Positions 1 to 8,063 of a stretch of 38,342 nucleotides of DNA are shown here, in pieces. Position 1 is the first letter of the stretch. Each line of letters opens with the position of its first letter. Position numbers and translations under genes: made by a program. The notes below the pieces were generated by a model, which ran no database searches, was not told the origin of the DNA, and was given only the letters and a program-made list of their open reading frames with translations. Origin of the DNA: an uncultured Loktanella sp. (GTDB lineage: Bacteria; Pseudomonadota; Alphaproteobacteria; Rhodobacterales; Rhodobacteraceae). The stretch lies in assembly GCA_913061335.1 (NCBI GenBank), contig CAJXTP010000002.1, forward strand, positions 1 through 38,342, in the 5' to 3' direction.

Positions 1-49
1 ACGAGATGTAGAGAGGTCTCGTGGGCTCGGAGATGTGTATAAGAGACAG
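1..49. other. Nextera i7 sequencing adapter (artefact)
   Basis: The bases read as the end of the P7 primer (ACGAGAT), an 8-base index (GTAGAGAG), and then the Nextera read-2 transposon end finishing in GTGTATAAGAGACAG. The index matches Nextera N707 as I remember it. The 78-aa ORF in the track starts with MGSEMCIRDS, the familiar translation of untrimmed Nextera adapter. This is not genomic DNA and should be removed before any analysis. Confidence 0.98.
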
Positions 50-393
50 TAATCGCCTGCCTCGCCGACAAAGGGCCGCGCGATCACCCGGCCCACGCGC
101 ATCTTGTGCAGCGTCGGGGCAAGCGTTTCACAAAGATCATAGAGCCGGTCCAACCCGAAGCTTTCCTCATGCGCCGCGATCTGGAAGACGCTGTCGGCGG
201 AGGTGTAGCAGATGGGCCAGCCGGTTTCCTGATGGCGTTCGCCCTCGGCCTCGATGATGGCGGTGCCCGGCGCGTGGCGATTGCCCAGGATACCATCCAC
301 ACCGGCAATCCGCTTCACCTCTTCTACAAGATCATCGGGAAAGGCGGGCTGCTCATCCGGGAAATAGGTCCAGTCCCACGGCACCGGCACGCC
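50..393 (-). CDS. deoB: Foreign phosphopentomutase fragment (chimeric)
   Basis: Read on the minus strand from base 393 down to 50, one uninterrupted frame of about 114 codons gives GVPVPWDWTYFPDEQPAFPD at its start, then DGILGNRHAPGT, ICYTSADSVFQIAAHE and GRVIARPFVGEAGD. These are internal segments of phosphopentomutase (DeoB), the Mn-dependent enzyme that interconverts ribose (or deoxyribose) 1- and 5-phosphates. The same segment occurs, clearly diverged, in the plus-strand deoB next to it (GVPVPWEWHVF, CYTSVDSVLQIAAHE). The fragment is visibly more GC-rich than the rest of the window. It has neither start nor stop: it is cut by the adapter on one side and by an inverted junction on the other. 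It most likely comes from another Rhodobacterales genome and was joined artificially. The ORF track missed it because it has no start codon. Confidence 0.85.
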
Positions 394-434
394 GTCGGGC
401 CATTGGGAATTGGCGGGCGTGCCGGTGCCGTGGG
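375..434. repeat. 19-bp inverted repeat at the deoB/deoB junction
   Basis: CCCACGGCACCGGCACGCC (375-393) is the exact reverse complement of 416-434, with 22 bases between. Both arms encode the conserved GVPVPW of DeoB, one on each strand. Sequence identity between the two genes stops soon after the arms, so this is not a simple palindrome. It marks where two homologous genes were fused head-to-head. The likely crossover is at 389-394, where ACGCC fits both reading frames. Confidence 0.85.
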
Positions 435-1300
435 AATGGCACGTTTTCCCAAACACCAACCCCGCCTTTCCGCCCGAAATCACAAAAGCCATCTGCGACG
501 CGGCTGGCACCGACGGTATATTGGGCAATCGCTATGCGTCTGGCACCCAAGTATTAGACGACGAAGGCCCCGCGCATATGACGTCGGGCTGGCCGATTTG
601 TTATACATCAGTGGATTCAGTTCTGCAGATTGCGGCGCACGAAGGCACGTTTGGACGCGACCGGTTGATCAAACTTTGCAAAGACATCTCGCCGATGTTG
701 CATAAACTAAAACTTGGGCGCGTGATCGCTCGGCCCTTCATCGGGGATGCTAAAAACGGGTTTGAACGCACCGAATACCGCCGTGATTTCGCGATTGCAC
801 CGCCGTCAGATACGCTTTGCGATATGGCCCATGCCGCAGGTCACCGCGTTGAAGCTATTGGGAAAATTGGCGACATATTTTCCATGCGCGGGATCGATGA
901 GGTCTATAAAGGCCGTGATGCCGCACTGATGGGTCACTTGCATGATCGGGTCGATGCAGCCCCTGACGGTACATTCGTTTTTGCCAATTTCGTGGAATTT
1001 GACAGCCAATATGGGCACCGACGTGACGTCGCGGGTTACGCTGCACATCTGGAATGGTTTAATGCTGAACTATCTCGCATTTTACCGCGCTTGCGCGACG
1101 ATGACCTGCTGATCGTGACGGCAGACCACGGCAATGATCCGACGTGGATCGGCACTGATCATACGCGCGAACGGGTCCCTGTGTTGGTGCACGGGATCGG
1201 CAATAAACAATTGGGCCACGTGGCCTTTGTGGACGTCGGCGCATCCGTCGCACGCCACCTGAACATCCCATATTCTGGGGAAGGACGCAGCTTCTTATGA
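389..1300 (+). CDS. deoB: Phosphopentomutase, N-terminus missing
   Basis: Converts deoxyribose-1-P or ribose-1-P to the 5-phosphates in cytosolic nucleoside catabolism, using two Mn ions in an alkaline-phosphatase-type fold. The frame reads from TPSGHWELAGVPVPWEW at about 389-436, upstream of the TTG chosen by the ORF track, so the called start is only an internal Leu codon. Family motifs follow in order: DGILGNRYASGT, ICYTSVDSVLQIAAHE, GRVIARPFIGD, GKIGDIFSMRGI, NFVEFDSQYGHRRD, TADHGNDPTW and GTDHTRERVPVLV, which carry the metal ligands. Full-length DeoB is roughly 400 residues. About the first 95 residues are lost at the chimeric junction, not by mutation in the cell. The stop overlaps the add start (ATGA), the first of two such overlaps in this salvage operon. 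Confidence 0.95.
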   Translation, partial: TPSGHWELAGVPVPWEWHVFPNTNPAFPPEITKAICDAAGTDGILGNRYASGTQVLDDEGPAHMTSGWPICYTSVDSVLQIAAHEGTFGRDRLIKLCKDISPMLHKLKLGRVIARPFIGDAKNGFERTEYRRDFAIAPPSDTLCDMAHAAGHRVEAIGKIGDIFSMRGIDEVYKGRDAALMGHLHDRVDAAPDGTFVFANFVEFDSQYGHRRDVAGYAAHLEWFNAELSRILPRLRDDDLLIVTADHGNDPTWIGTDHTRERVPVLVHGIGNKQLGHVAFVDVGASVARHLNIPYSGEGRSFL

Positions 1301-2286
1301 CTTATCAATCGATGCCAAAAGTGGAAATTCATCACCACATCGAAGGCGCGGCACCGCCAAAATTCATCGCGAGCTTAGCCCGCGAAAAGAACATCGACAT
1401 CTCTCGGATCTTTGATGCAGATGGCAATTATGCCTATGCAGGTTTTGCCGAATTCCTAAGCACCTATGAGGCTGCTTGCGAGCCGCTGACAGGCCCGCAA
1501 GAATTCTACCGATTGACCAAAGCGATCTTGGAGGAGGCGGCTGAACACGGCGTCGTCTACCTTGAAACGTTTATTTCTCCTGATTTCTGCGGCGGCGGCG
1601 ATGTATCCGCATGGCGCGATTATGTCGCGGCAATTGAACAAGCGGCGACCGAGGCAGAGCGCGACGCGGGCATCACTCTGCGTGGGATTGCCACAGCCGT
1701 TCGCCATTTCGGCCCCGATAATGCCAAAGCATCCTCGCGCTGTGCGGCGGAAACAAAGGGCGATTTCATCACCGGATTTGGGATGGGCGGGGCGGAAACC
1801 CACCTGCGCCCACGCGATTTTGCCTATGCCTACGACATGGCCCGCGAGGCTGGATTACAATTGACCTGTCACGCAGGTGAATGGGGTGGGTCAGACATGG
1901 TTGCCGAAACCATCCACGATCTTGGGGTCAACCGGATCGGCCACGGTATCCACGTCATGCAAGACCCCAAATTGGTGGCTGAAGCCGTCGAAAAGGACAT
2001 CGTATTCGAGGTGTGCCCGGGATCAAACGTATCGCTTGGCGCTGTAACCGGATGGGACGCGCACCCGATTGCGGCGATGCGTGATGCGGGGCTGAAGGTG
2101 ACCGTATCCACCGATGACCCGCCGTTTTTCCACACGACGATGACCAATGAATTCACCATGCTGAGCAATACATTCGGCTGGGATACGGCTGACTTTGACG
2201 CGCTCAACCAAACAGCATTGGAAGCAGCATACTGCGACGATGAAACGCGCGCCAAAATTGCCAAAAAATTAGGAAAAGTAACATGA
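1297..2286 (+). CDS. add: Adenosine deaminase
   Basis: Hydrolytically deaminates (deoxy)adenosine to (deoxy)inosine, a zinc-dependent cytosolic salvage step. The 329 residues match the usual family length. Visible motifs are [10 protein letters not shown] near residues 8-17 (zinc-binding HxH, with an extra His), TCHAGE near 190-195 (zinc His and catalytic Glu), RIGHGI near 213-218, CPGSN near 240, and STDDPPFF near 271-278 (zinc and catalytic Asp pair). The family also includes adenine deaminases, but a neighbouring phosphopentomutase and uracil phosphoribosyltransferase favour a nucleoside substrate. The start overlaps deoB by 4 bases and the stop overlaps upp by 4 bases, so the three genes are probably translated in a coupled way. 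Confidence 0.93.
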   Translation: MTYQSMPKVEIHHHIEGAAPPKFIASLAREKNIDISRIFDADGNYAYAGFAEFLSTYEAACEPLTGPQEFYRLTKAILEEAAEHGVVYLETFISPDFCGGGDVSAWRDYVAAIEQAATEAERDAGITLRGIATAVRHFGPDNAKASSRCAAETKGDFITGFGMGGAETHLRPRDFAYAYDMAREAGLQLTCHAGEWGGSDMVAETIHDLGVNRIGHGIHVMQDPKLVAEAVEKDIVFEVCPGSNVSLGAVTGWDAHPIAAMRDAGLKVTVSTDDPPFFHTTMTNEFTMLSNTFGWDTADFDALNQTALEAAYCDDETRAKIAKKLGKVT

Positions 2287-2915
2287 CTGAGCACCTGATC
2301 CACGTCCAACATCCACTCGTGCAGCACAAGCTGTCGATCATGCGCGACAAGGCCACGTCAACTGCGCAATTCCGCCAGCTTTTGCGCGAAATCAGCCAGC
2401 TACTGGCCTATGAAATCACGCGCAATCTGCCGATGACCACACGGTCCATCGAGACGCCGATGCAGACAATGGACGCACCGGTTCTTGACGGTAAAAAGCT
2501 GGCGCTTGTGTCGATTTTGCGGGCTGGTAACGGCTTGCTTGATGGCGTTTTGGAATTGATCCCATCGGCGCGCGTCGGCTTTGTCGGATTGTACCGCGAC
2601 GAGAAAACGCTCAAACCAGTCGAGTATTATTTCAAGGTACCAACCGCGCTCAAGGACCGATTGGTCATCGCCGTTGACCCGATGTTGGCCACCGGTAATT
2701 CATCCGTCGCCGCGATTGATCGGCTCAAACAGGCAGGTGCTGTGAATATTCGTTTCTTGTGCTTACTGGCATCCCCCGAAGGGATCGCGCGGATGAAAGA
2801 AGCCCATCCAGACGTGCAGATCGTCACAGCAGCAGTGGACAGCCACCTCAATGACCATGGATATATTGTACCAGGGCTAGGGGATGCGGGAGACCGGATG
2901 TTCGGCACCAAATAA
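2283..2915 (+). CDS. upp: Uracil phosphoribosyltransferase
   Basis: Makes UMP from uracil and PRPP (pyrimidine salvage, cytosol). The 210 residues are the normal length. The N-terminus [19 protein letters not shown] is typical. [12 protein letters not shown] near residue 80 and the PRPP loop [14 protein letters not shown] near 128-141 identify a type I PRTase. The C-terminal [19 protein letters not shown] is the uracil-binding hood. It is the last gene of deoB-add-upp. The next gene lies 87 bases on, behind its own apparent regulatory region. Confidence 0.97.
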   Translation: MTEHLIHVQHPLVQHKLSIMRDKATSTAQFRQLLREISQLLAYEITRNLPMTTRSIETPMQTMDAPVLDGKKLALVSILRAGNGLLDGVLELIPSARVGFVGLYRDEKTLKPVEYYFKVPTALKDRLVIAVDPMLATGNSSVAAIDRLKQAGAVNIRFLCLLASPEGIARMKEAHPDVQIVTAAVDSHLNDHGYIVPGLGDAGDRMFGTK

Positions 2916-2938
2916 GCCTAAAATTGACCCTAAAACGG

Positions 2939-2969
2939 GAACAATTGCTTTACAAAATGGGGATTGTTC
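2939..2969. promoter_or_regulatory. Inverted repeat upstream of the SPOR gene
   Basis: GAACAAT (2939-2945) and ATTGTTC (2963-2969) form a 7-bp dyad with 17 bases between. It lies in the short gap between upp and the SPOR-protein gene and could be an operator. A possible -35 (TTGACC, from about 2924) lies just upstream. No known regulator is recognised. Confidence 0.3.
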
Positions 2970-2978
2970 GGCATCCTA

Positions 2979-2994
2979 CCACAATATCTTGTGG
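2979..2994 (+). promoter_or_regulatory. Hairpin beside the SPOR-gene RBS
   Basis: CCACAA-TATC-TTGTGG is a perfect 6-bp hairpin ending directly at the G-rich stretch GTGGGGGC that precedes the ATG at 3003. It could partly mask the ribosome binding site. The arms are seen; any regulatory effect is inference. Confidence 0.35.
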
Positions 2995-3002
2995 GGGCAC
3001 GC

Positions 3003-4313
3003 ATGAACTATCGCGAAATCTTAGGCGCAGCAGCGCTGGCGCTTATTCTTTCAGGTCAGTCGGTTCAGGCGCAATCAAGCGGTGTGCCGTCCGAATTTCC
3101 ACCGTCTAGTTTTTCTGGAAACCAGTTCGTCGATAGTGATGGCTGTGCCTTTATCCGCGCCGGTGTTGGTGGTGTCGTCACGTGGGTGCCGCGCGTTGAT
3201 CGCCGCCGCAATCAGCTGTGCAGTTTTCAATCTACCTTCGCTCAGACGGCGCGCGCGCCAATGGTCACGCAACCAGCCGGTGATGTAGATGCGCCAATGC
3301 AGACAGTGGCGTCGATCACGACAGCGCCCAATCTTGTTCGAATTCCAACGGCGACCACGGCAACAGCACGGTCACCCCAAATTGTGCGCAACGCGCCAGT
3401 ATTGGCCGTAGCGCCTGTTGTGGCACCAACCCCGCAAGTTGCGCCTTTGCGAACCAAGGCGGCGCTTTGCGTTGGGCGGACCGGCCTGCAGCAGGGTTTC
3501 GTCAGCTCAACAACAGGTAAGACGATTGATTGTGGGGGGGCTGCGCCCGTGCCTGCAGCAGCCGCTGCTGCGCCATTGCGCATGACAATGGCGCAAATTT
3601 GCGCCGATATGCGTACAACAGGCCGAAGCTTTGTAAACGCGCAAACCGGTGCTGCGGTGCGCTGTGGCCCGCAAACCCAATCGTTGACAGCAATGGCACC
3701 GACGGGTCCGGCGACGCCAAGTGTGCCAACTGCGACACCGCGTCGTTTGGCGGCAGCAAACTGCCCCGCGACGATGTTATTCGTAGCTGGGCAAGACGTG
3801 CGTTGCGGACCACAGACCCAGCCAATCACAACACGCACCACGACATTTGATGCCAGTGCCCAGGTCACGCGCAGCTCGGTCAGCGTGTCGACAGCTCCGC
3901 TGCTTGGACCCAAACCAATTCCAGCATCCAACCCGCGCGGCGCATCTCAGCGCGAGGTTCTGCCAGTGGCAGATGGCTACACGCGCGTTTGGGGTGACGG
4001 ACGTCATAACCCGAACCGTGGCCTGCCGCAGACCGCCGCGATTGTAGCATCAACATTTGAAGCCCGCGTATCGACACGCACCGCACCCGTTGCCACCACG
4101 CACCGCTATGTGCAGGTCGGCGTCTTTGCAAACGCGGGCAACGCCCAAGCCTTGGGTCAGCGCTTCATGGGAATGGGCCTGCCGGTTGGCTTGGCCAATT
4201 CATCACGTGGCAAAGTCGTCGTGCTGGGGCCATTCGCCAGCGCAAATGCATTGAACCGTGGGCTGACAGCCGCACGTGGCGCTGGTTTCAGCGACGCATA
4301 CACACGGAACTAA
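3003..4313 (+). CDS. Secreted Cys-repeat protein with C-terminal SPOR domain
   Basis: Start 3003 is chosen over 2964 because MNYREILGAAALALILSGQS...AQA makes a clean Sec signal peptide (cleavage near residue 24). The mature N-terminus has an FSGNQFVDSDGCAFIRAG block ending at NQLCSF. A low-complexity Ala/Thr/Pro linker then carries three related modules of the form C...G..FV...G..V.CG (roughly residues 144-175, 187-218 and 254-270, the last two both ending RCGPQTQ). The last 70 residues (HRYVQVGVFANAGNAQALG ... VVVLGPFAS) are a SPOR domain, which binds denuded glycan strands of septal peptidoglycan. A periplasmic, septum-associated role is therefore likely. Related Rhodobacterales proteins are known only by domain. 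The strong hairpin after the stop insulates it from the convergent neighbour. Confidence 0.88.
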   Translation: MNYREILGAAALALILSGQSVQAQSSGVPSEFPPSSFSGNQFVDSDGCAFIRAGVGGVVTWVPRVDRRRNQLCSFQSTFAQTARAPMVTQPAGDVDAPMQTVASITTAPNLVRIPTATTATARSPQIVRNAPVLAVAPVVAPTPQVAPLRTKAALCVGRTGLQQGFVSSTTGKTIDCGGAAPVPAAAAAAPLRMTMAQICADMRTTGRSFVNAQTGAAVRCGPQTQSLTAMAPTGPATPSVPTATPRRLAAANCPATMLFVAGQDVRCGPQTQPITTRTTTFDASAQVTRSSVSVSTAPLLGPKPIPASNPRGASQREVLPVADGYTRVWGDGRHNPNRGLPQTAAIVASTFEARVSTRTAPVATTHRYVQVGVFANAGNAQALGQRFMGMGLPVGLANSSRGKVVVLGPFASANALNRGLTAARGAGFSDAYTRN

Positions 4314-4326
4314 CCAGTCTCCCGGG

Positions 4327-4360
4327 AAAAGGCCTCGCGGTTCTTTATGCGAGGCCTTTT
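4327..4360. terminator. Bidirectional intrinsic terminator
   Basis: AAAAGGCCTCGC (4327-4338) and GCGAGGCCTTTT (4349-4360) form a perfect 12-bp stem with a 10-base loop and a T-run on either strand. It sits between two convergent genes and can serve both. Confidence 0.93.
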
Positions 4361-4371
4361 CTTGTGCGCAT

Positions 4372-5391
4372 TTAAATATTGCAAATACCCTGCAGGCGGA
4401 TCCAGTTGGCGTCTGACAGAATTTCCGGCTCGTCGCGTTCGGCAAACGCGTCAGCTTCGATCAATTTGACCGTCTGCGCGTCAGACCCGTCGCGGGCAAA
4501 TGCAAAGGGTGTTGTTGGGATTTGGGCTGCTGCAAACGCCGCAATCAAATCATCCTCATCTGCAAGCGTTGGATCGGCCTCTGTCAGGCTGCGGGCGTAG
4601 TCGGCCAATACGTCTGACGGCAGGTTTCCAGTGGTCAAAAGACCCATCGTCTGACGCAAACCGACAGCTTGTAGGACAGACGCAAGCGGGTCAGCGCCGC
4701 GCCGCGCCGCAATCGCAGCAATGACATATCCGGCAGGCACCGCAGGGTCATCGGCATTTTCAACGATGCGACGATCAAGCGCGATAATACCGCCGGTCAT
4801 TGCCACAGCACCTTGGGCCAACTGCGGCAAGATAACAATTCGGCCTTTAGCCTCAGCGCCAAGCAAACGGGTGTGCAGCAGCGCAAGCGCAGTAACCCCG
4901 TCAGCATCACGGCATCGCGGCCCCGTTAGCTTTTGCACATGTCCCAAAATGACAGTGCCGATCTCGGCGCGCTTTGATTGCGGAACAACAGATACGGTCT
5001 GACGAGTTAGCGCATCAGGCAGCCAGAAAACCGCCAAGGCGGCAGTACCCGCCACAAACCCAAGCGTGATGAAATGCCGTAGCTTGCCGCGCTGCGGGCG
5101 TGACCTCGCGAGCGTCTTGCGGACCTTTTCAATCGCGCCAATCATCAGATCATCGTCGATTTCCAACGTCTCAACAGCGCCCTCATCGGGGGTGAAAACC
5201 GCAGGGCGTTTGCCGGGGTTTTGACGAATAACAGCGGGCAGGGACCAATGGGTCAGCGGGCGGCCGGCGCCATCTGTGATGACCAGCGTCGCATTGCCAA
5301 ACGCAACGACCACATCACGGCGTTGCACATCCAAATTGGCGCGCCAAATTCCGCTGCTTTCCAGCCGTTCATATTCACGGAGTGCCGTCAT
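4372..5391 (-). CDS. Single-pass membrane protein, possibly a degenerate M48-type peptidase
   Basis: I do not recognise this 339-residue protein as a named family. Residues 1-100 are a soluble segment with an acidic stretch (LEIDDDLMIGAIEKVRKTLA). A basic patch (RSRPQRGKLRH) precedes one transmembrane helix near 108-126 (FITLGFVAGTAALAVFWL), so the C-terminal ~210 residues probably face the periplasm. That part resembles the core of M48 metallopeptidases: RIVILPQLAQGAVAMTGGIIALDRRIVENADDP recalls the strand and 'GLL' helix before HEXXH, and VIAAIAARRGADPLASVLQAVGLRQTMGLLTTG recalls the active-site helix. However, AARRG stands where HExxH would be. Peptidase activity would then be lost. The homology is my inference. 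It ends convergently against the SPOR gene; upstream lies an acyl-CoA synthetase on the same strand. Confidence 0.72.
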   Translation of the reverse strand: MTALREYERLESSGIWRANLDVQRRDVVVAFGNATLVITDGAGRPLTHWSLPAVIRQNPGKRPAVFTPDEGAVETLEIDDDLMIGAIEKVRKTLARSRPQRGKLRHFITLGFVAGTAALAVFWLPDALTRQTVSVVPQSKRAEIGTVILGHVQKLTGPRCRDADGVTALALLHTRLLGAEAKGRIVILPQLAQGAVAMTGGIIALDRRIVENADDPAVPAGYVIAAIAARRGADPLASVLQAVGLRQTMGLLTTGNLPSDVLADYARSLTEADPTLADEDDLIAAFAAAQIPTTPFAFARDGSDAQTVKLIEADAFAERDEPEILSDANWIRLQGICNI

Positions 5392-5453
5392 GTGCCTGCT
5401 TTTTGTTGCTTGACCTGCAGCTTAACGGGCGACGGCGCATTTGGGTAGATGGG

Positions 5454-7079
5454 TTAGATGCCTTTTGCGATCACGCGCAGTTCAAATTTCTGGATCTTAC
5501 CCGTCGAGGTTTTCGGCAATTCAAGAAACACAACTCGCTTGGGGCATTTGAACCCTGCAATACGGCTGCGGGTATGGGCAATAATCTCGGCCTCGTCGGC
5601 CACAGCGCCTTCTTTTAATTCGACAAACGCGCAAGGCACTTCGCCCCATTTATCGTCTGGCTTGGCCACAACAGCGCATAGGTTCACTGCCGCGTGGTGC
5701 ATGATCGCGCCCTCAACTTCGACAGAGCTGATGTTCTCGCCGCCAGAAATGATGATGTCCTTGGCGCGGTCGGCAATCTGCATGTACCCATTTGAATGCT
5801 GGATCGCCAAATCTTCGGAATGGAAATAGCCGCCGGAAAACGCCTTTTGGGTCGCTTCAGGGTTCTTGTAATACCCCTTCATCACGGAATTTCCGCGCAT
5901 GACAATCTCGCCTTGGGTGGCGCCATCCATCGTGACTTGGACCATCTTGTCGTCCATCACTGTGATGCTTTCCATCACTGGAAACGCCACGCCTTGCTGC
6001 GCCTTAATGCTGGCCTGTTCGTCCTCGGGCAATGCGCCCCACGCATCATCCCAAATGCATTCGGTCACATGACCATAGGTTTCGGTCAGCCCGTAAACTT
6101 GGGTGATGTTGAAGCCCAGCTTACCAACCGCAGCCAAGGTCGCGGGGGCGGGCGGTGCACCAGCAGTGAACACCTCAACAGTGTGATCAAAATCGCGGCG
6201 CTCTTCGTCTCTTGCATTCACGATCAGGTTCAAAACAATCGGCGCACCGCCAAAATGCGTGACCCCGTGGTCGCCAATCGCGGCGTAAATCGACTTCGCC
6301 GATACATCGCGACAGCACACAACCGTGCCGCCAAGTGCAGGCAACATCCACGTGTGGTTCCAGCCGTTACAGTGAAATAGCGGCACAATCTGTAGGTATT
6401 TGATGAACAGAGGCAACTGCCAAGAAATCGGCGTTCCCATCGTCATCATATACGCGCCGCGATGGTGGTACACGACACCCTTGGGGCGACCCGTGGTGCC
6501 GGACGTGTAATTCAGCGCAAGGCTCTCCCATTCATCCGTGGGCATGACCCAGACAAAGGCAGGATCACCTGTCGCCAGAAAATCTTCGTAATTGATTTGT
6601 TCGCCAATCGCAGGGACGCCAGCAACCGGATCAGGGACCTCAATGATCAACGGGGCAGGGCCATCCATCAGATCAACCGCTTGCATAACCATCGGCAGGA
6701 ATTGACTATCGACCAACGCGGCCTTGGCCTCACCGTGGTCGAAAATATACGCGACCGTGTCCACGTCCAAACGGGTGTTAATCGTGTTCAACACAGCGCC
6801 ACACGCAGGCACACCAAACGCGGCCTCGGACTGGGCCGGAATATTCGGCAACAACGTCGCAACAACATCGCCAGACTTGATCCCCGCCTTCGACAATGCA
6901 GACGCCAGCCGCGTCGCGCGGTCGTGATACTGCGCATAGGTCAGGCGCGTATCACCATAGATCAGCGCCTCGCGGTCCGCAAAAACAACCGCCGCGCGGT
7001 TCAGGTGTGACAGAGGGGTCAGCGGAACATAGTTCGCTTCACACTTGCCCAAGCCGGTTTCATCAGCCATCCATCCCAT
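5454..7079 (-). CDS. Acyl-CoA synthetase (AMP-forming)
   Basis: ANL-superfamily ligase of 541 residues that activates a carboxylic acid to its AMP ester and then to the CoA thioester in the cytosol. Motifs in order: YTSGTTGRPKGVVY (P-loop, about 185-198), YGLTETYG (about 330), HSEDLA, DRAKDIIISGGENISSVEVE (hinge and C-domain) and PKTSTGKIQK with the catalytic Lys near the C-terminus. The start GGGAGG-7 nt-ATG is well placed. The overall pattern is that of bacterial medium-chain or plant-type acyl-activating enzymes. It is related to, but does not begin like, methylmercaptopropionate-CoA ligase DmdB. The exact acid cannot be read from sequence. It is divergent from the DMT transporter gene across about 90 bases. 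Confidence 0.9.
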   Translation of the reverse strand: MGWMADETGLGKCEANYVPLTPLSHLNRAAVVFADREALIYGDTRLTYAQYHDRATRLASALSKAGIKSGDVVATLLPNIPAQSEAAFGVPACGAVLNTINTRLDVDTVAYIFDHGEAKAALVDSQFLPMVMQAVDLMDGPAPLIIEVPDPVAGVPAIGEQINYEDFLATGDPAFVWVMPTDEWESLALNYTSGTTGRPKGVVYHHRGAYMMTMGTPISWQLPLFIKYLQIVPLFHCNGWNHTWMLPALGGTVVCCRDVSAKSIYAAIGDHGVTHFGGAPIVLNLIVNARDEERRDFDHTVEVFTAGAPPAPATLAAVGKLGFNITQVYGLTETYGHVTECIWDDAWGALPEDEQASIKAQQGVAFPVMESITVMDDKMVQVTMDGATQGEIVMRGNSVMKGYYKNPEATQKAFSGGYFHSEDLAIQHSNGYMQIADRAKDIIISGGENISSVEVEGAIMHHAAVNLCAVVAKPDDKWGEVPCAFVELKEGAVADEAEIIAHTRSRIAGFKCPKRVVFLELPKTSTGKIQKFELRVIAKGI

Positions 7080-7166
7080 AGGTGTATCCTCCCAACGCGC
7101 TATTTCCGCGACATTAGGATATGTAAGACATTTAAATCAATGGGCGATTTCATCGGGGTGAAACAG

Positions 7167-8063
7167 ATGACAACAACGGTACAACCACGCCAAGCGGCCT
7201 TTCTGATCCTCGCGGGCATGATGACGCTCGGATTTACGGATAATCTGTTGCCGTACATATCCGCCGATAGCTCGCTGTGGCAGTTCCACTTTATCCGGAG
7301 CAGTCTGGTCCTAAGTGCGCTGATCGTGGCATCGGCCTTGGGGGCAGGCGCGCTTTGGCCGCGCAAACCGCTTGCGGTCATTGGGCGCAGCTTGTTCCAA
7401 GCAGGCGCGTTGCTGATCTACTTTGGCTGCATCGCGATTATGCCCATCGGAGTGGTAATCGCAGGGCTGTTCACCGCACCGTTATTTGTGCTGATCATCT
7501 CGGTCATCTTTCAGGGCAAATCCGTGGGGCCAATACGCTGGCTCGCGGTTGGCATCGGTTTTCTAGGCGCGCTCATGGTGATCCGACCTGACCCCAGCGC
7601 GCTTGACCCCATTTCATTTTTGCCGATTTTTGCAGGCCTGCTTTACGCCATCGGGGCCATCGCGACACGCGCGTGGTGCGAAGGCGAGCACACCCTGACA
7701 TTGACCGCATGGTTTTTTGTCATGCTCCTGATTTTCGGCGGCATCGGCATATTGGTTTTGCCAAGTGGCGGGGCACTTGGTGCCGAAGGGTTCCCGCTGC
7801 GTGGCTGGATGCCGGTCACTGGGACAATGCTCGGTTGGTACGCGGTGCTTGCGATCGGCGCGCTTATCGGGATCGCGTTCGTGTTTCGTGGCTACCAAAT
7901 CGGCGAGGCTTCAAGCGTCGCCATTTTTGAATACTCGCTGCTAATTTTCGCAAGCTTTTGGGCATGGACTCTGTGGGGTGAAACCGTGCCGCTGTTAGGT
8001 CTGATCGGCATGGCGCTAATCGTCGGGGCAGGGGTCATTATCACGGTGCGGTCCGACCCATGA
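7167..8063 (+). CDS. EamA/DMT-superfamily transporter
   Basis: About 298 residues with some ten hydrophobic helices in two EamA repeats (LGFTDNLLPYIS ... IRPDPSALDP, then FAGLLYAIGAIATRAW ... ITVRSDP), typical of drug/metabolite exporters in the inner membrane. I place the start at 7167 (MTTTVQPRQAAF) rather than 7140 because GGGGTG ends six bases before it and the extra nine residues add nothing hydrophobic. The substrate is unknown. The stop overlaps the following sulfotransferase start by 4 bases (ATGA), which suggests co-expression. Confidence 0.88.
   Translation: MTTTVQPRQAAFLILAGMMTLGFTDNLLPYISADSSLWQFHFIRSSLVLSALIVASALGAGALWPRKPLAVIGRSLFQAGALLIYFGCIAIMPIGVVIAGLFTAPLFVLIISVIFQGKSVGPIRWLAVGIGFLGALMVIRPDPSALDPISFLPIFAGLLYAIGAIATRAWCEGEHTLTLTAWFFVMLLIFGGIGILVLPSGGALGAEGFPLRGWMPVTGTMLGWYAVLAIGALIGIAFVFRGYQIGEASSVAIFEYSLLIFASFWAWTLWGETVPLLGLIGMALIVGAGVIITVRSDP

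Noticed and set aside
21-257. 78-aa ORF starting MGSEMCIRDS
   Set aside because: Its start is Nextera adapter, and the remainder is antisense to the foreign deoB fragment.
106-705. 199-aa plus-strand ORF
   Set aside because: Runs antisense to one deoB fragment and out of frame through the other; composition is not protein-like.
3242-3931. 229-aa minus-strand ORF
   Set aside because: Shadow of the low-complexity Ala/Thr linker in the SPOR protein gene.
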